Shown here piece after piece: positions 40,116 to 41,793 of a stretch of 41,793 nt of DNA. The DNA comes from a virus. The number at the start of each line of letters is the position of its first letter. Within the stretch, counting starts at the first letter, position 1. The stretch is taken from the IMG/VR virus record IMGVR_UViG_3300032954_000037, positions 1-41,793 of that record; one strand, written 5' to 3'. The position numbers were made by a program, and so were the translations under genes. The notes under the pieces are model-generated. The model saw only the letters and a program-made list of their open reading frames with translations, did no database searches and was not told the DNA's origin.

Positions 40116-40946
40116 TCACGCTGCCCAACCTTTTGCCCACATATCCTCGATAATTCCCATCTCGCCCTTGCAGAAGTGCCAGAAATTATCCATCTCCTGC
40201 TTCCAATTTTGGCGAATCGAAGCTTCCATCCAAAGTGCCGTTGGGCTTCCATAGGGGCTTCGCATTAAGATGAATGCGGGCTCCGAACCATCGAAATCCA
40301 GCAACTTGATGACGTACAAATCAGCCTGCTCATCCATCTTCCCGTGGCGATGGAAGTTTACCCTCCAAAAACGCAATGTTCCTTTCCTCTTAGAGAACTT
40401 TGTCGCAGGCGCGGCACATTTGACCTCGATTTTCCATTTTCCGTCCACGAGCAGATCGAATTTATCGCGGTGCCCCGCCCTCTTCGCGTCATGCCCATAG
40501 ATCGTGAGTATTTCGGCCACACTGGATTCGCCTTCCTTACCGCGAACGGTGCGGAAGGCAACTGGAGACGTGGGGTCTCCCGTCTTACATTTTCTTTGCA
40601 AATGGTAAACGCATAGTTTTTCTCTGGAATATGGATGAGTCAGTCTATCACACCCAGAAATGCGGCATGGAGAAGGAGCCCGATATGCCCAACGCTTATG
40701 GCCCCGTGGATTAACTGGAACGCCGGACCGCATATAGCGAGCGTGGTGATTGCGGCACCAACCCTTAGCGTAAGCTTCCTTTCCGCAGCCTTCAATGGAA
40801 CAAAATGTTCCTTTGGCTTTTTGAGTCAAGCGAGGAAGACCATTTCTGCGGGCAAATTCGTAATGTGTAGAGCACAGGCCGTGTCCAACGGCTACCCGAT
40901 CGCACTCAGGCAACATGCAAATCTTGCCGTACCGACTCTTCGGCAT
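40116..40946 (-). CDS. Triple zinc-finger/PD-(D/E)XK nuclease fusion, 276 aa
   Basis: Three successive zinc fingers of C-x4-C-x(9-12)-C-x2-H form: C10/C15/C25/H28, C49/C54/C64/H67, C94/C99/C112/H115, each ending in a basic helix. From about residue 140 a nuclease core follows: E145 in SSVAEIL, D164 in FDLLVDG, and E174-x-K176 in IEVKCA, the PD-(D/E)XK pattern. A sequence-reading finger array plus a cutting domain suggests a homing or mobile nuclease, or a defence/anti-defence enzyme. Start at ATG 40946 with a GGGGG site; TTG 40952 is possible. Confidence 0.75.
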   Translation of the reverse strand: MPKSRYGKICMLPECDRVAVGHGLCSTHYEFARRNGLPRLTQKAKGTFCSIEGCGKEAYAKGWCRNHHARYMRSGVPVNPRGHKRWAYRAPSPCRISGCDRLTHPYSREKLCVYHLQRKCKTGDPTSPVAFRTVRGKEGESSVAEILTIYGHDAKRAGHRDKFDLLVDGKWKIEVKCAAPATKFSKRKGTLRFWRVNFHRHGKMDEQADLYVIKLLDFDGSEPAFILMRSPYGSPTALWMEASIRQNWKQEMDNFWHFCKGEMGIIEDMWAKGWAA

Positions 40947-41082
40947 GGACAATGGCCCCCTGTCTGCGCTCTCGGTAATAATCCGTGTTGGCCTTGCGGC
41001 ACCGTTTGCAACTGCATCCGGCGTTGTACGCCGCCCGCGTTCCGTGCTTGCTTCTGATTTTCCGCCTCTTTGTCTTTACCAT
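40906..41082 (-). CDS. Small basic zinc protein of the HGTR type, 58 aa
   Basis: Basic N-terminus (KTKRRKIRSKHGTR), then AGCSCKRCRKANTDYYRER, a paralogue of the 6032 protein by the shared HGTR-Y-GCxCxxC-AN-Y pattern. ATG 41100 in frame is an alternative start. It overlaps the nuclease gene by 41 bases. First gene of the minus-strand block. Confidence 0.6.
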   Translation of the reverse strand: MVKTKRRKIRSKHGTRAAYNAGCSCKRCRKANTDYYRERRQGAIVHAEESVRQDLHVA

Positions 41083-41140
41083 ACACGGATACCGTACCAT
41101 GTTAGCGGGAACGTGTCTATAAAATAATTTGCGATTTCTC

Positions 41141-41168
41141 TTGATTTCCTGATTTACACGTGTATATT
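41141..41168 (+). promoter_or_regulatory. Promoter of the right-end early gene, with palindrome
   Basis: TTGATT, 16-base spacer, TATATT. A 10-base perfect palindrome TACACGTGTA (41155-41164) overlaps the -10 box and could be a repressor site. The gene downstream has a normal ribosome site, unlike those at 5457 and 6032. Divergent to the minus-strand block. Confidence 0.55.
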
Positions 41169-41190
41169 GGTCACATCGGAGGGAACCCAA

Positions 41191-41463
41191 ATGCCAAGCA
41201 AGATTGACCGCAGCATCGAGCAAGCAGCCGAAGCAGTCCGTTTCTTCACCGAGCGCAAGTCTGTGGACCCGCTGGAGCACCCTGAAGTGCTGCTGGCGAG
41301 GCCCATCAACAAATTCCAGCACTCCCATTGCATCAAGTGCGGGACGAAGCTGGAGCCGGGAGTGCCACGCGACACAGGCAAGGGAATCTACTACGACAGC
41401 TCGGCGACGTGCGGAAATTGCAATTCCGACAGGAACGAACGGCTGGCGTGTGGTTTGGAATAG
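41191..41463 (+). CDS. Zinc-ribbon protein, 90 aa
   Basis: GGAGG nine bases before ATG 41191. N-terminal helix (IDRSIEQAAEAVRFFTERK), then HSHCIKCGTKLEPG and CGNCNSDR, a clear two-knuckle zinc ribbon with CxxC pairs. It heads the early operon that, on circular closure, continues into the first genes of the window. Function unknown. Confidence 0.7.
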   Translation: MPSKIDRSIEQAAEAVRFFTERKSVDPLEHPEVLLARPINKFQHSHCIKCGTKLEPGVPRDTGKGIYYDSSATCGNCNSDRNERLACGLE

Positions 41464-41525
41464 CCTAGCGGCCCGAACTTCGATCCGAGTTGATTTGTAA
41501 TTCTGTTGAGCGAAAGGAAAAGGGG

Positions 41526-41793
41526 ATGGCGAAAAATACGAGCGTGGTTGATCTTATCACCATGTCGCCGGAGAAGTTGCAGGAAAAGGTGATCGCTGGA
41601 GTGATCGAAACCGTTTCGGATCGCTTATTTGATGCGGAAGAACTCGACATCGCATCGATGGTGAAGGCAGCGGTGCTCGAAGAAACATCGGACGCGATCA
41701 AAGCCAAGATAAGCCGGGAATTGTCCCAAGCGATAAAGGACGGCATCGAAAATCTGACGTTTCCCGTCACGAACAGTTATGGAGAAAAGAAAG
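41526..41793 (+). CDS. Unknown protein, N-terminal half (runs off the window)
   Basis: Site AAAGGAAAAGGGG before ATG 41526. The frame stays open to the last base and continues in frame at base 1 (see 1-275). The 89 residues visible are helical and charged (SPEKLQEKVIAGVIETVSDR; EETSDAIKAKISRELSQAIK). Not recognised. Confidence 0.75.
   Translation, partial: MAKNTSVVDLITMSPEKLQEKVIAGVIETVSDRLFDAEELDIASMVKAAVLEETSDAIKAKISRELSQAIKDGIENLTFPVTNSYGEKK

Overview
The window looks like a complete tailed-phage genome of the P22-like podovirus architecture. The left part is early genes, the middle is the head, portal, tail-accessory and ejection genes in P22-like order, and the right part is tail fibres and lysis genes. 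The open frame that runs off the right end (from 41526) continues in frame at base 1. The 41,793 bp are therefore probably one circularly permuted genome opened inside a gene. The host is not stated. Sec-type signal peptides and a SleB-type wall hydrolase suggest a diderm bacterium. The style of the exported beta-sandwich domains and cleavage sites recalls soil Acidobacteria, but that is only an inference.

Layout. 41191-41793 plus 1-1931: small early genes, many with zinc-ribbon or single-helix membrane features, ending in an HNH nuclease. 1918-3455: a recombination pair (ERF annealing protein and YqaJ-type exonuclease), followed by a NUMOD4-HNH homing endonuclease. 4476-5456: about 1 kb nearly free of genes, with three strong intrinsic terminators, a 42-residue membrane peptide and a strongly structured segment that may be a non-coding RNA. 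5457-11773: a second early block that starts with an apparently leaderless HTH regulator. It contains two proteins with extreme dipeptide-repeat tracts, a RusA-type resolvase, and many small unknowns. 11854-21260: small and large terminase, KTSC protein, GroES-like co-chaperonin, portal, scaffold and coat. 21269-27868: exported and virion accessory proteins, a gp4-like adaptor and a gp10-like tail protein. 27838-28523: an acyl carrier protein and a GNAT acyltransferase, coupled. 28520-32249: three ejection-type proteins. 32249-37085: three fibre or receptor-binding proteins, one carrying an SGNH hydrolase domain. 37093-41082: lysis and accessory genes, mostly on the minus strand, with a second structured gene-free segment (38204-38830) and a zinc-finger/PD-(D/E)XK nuclease fusion.

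How it fits together. Genes are packed with 1-4 base overlaps (ATGA, GTGA, TTGA, TGATG), so translation is largely coupled. Terminase, portal, scaffold and coat make the procapsid. A GroES-like protein may help a host chaperonin fold coat. The gp4- and gp10-like proteins close the head, and the three ejection proteins would cross the envelope. The most unusual features are five tail-region proteins with Sec signal peptides, the ACP-GNAT pair inside the virion operon, two leaderless promoters with identical geometry, and two gene-free regions rich in predicted RNA helices. I found no integrase, replicative helicase, primase or DNA polymerase.
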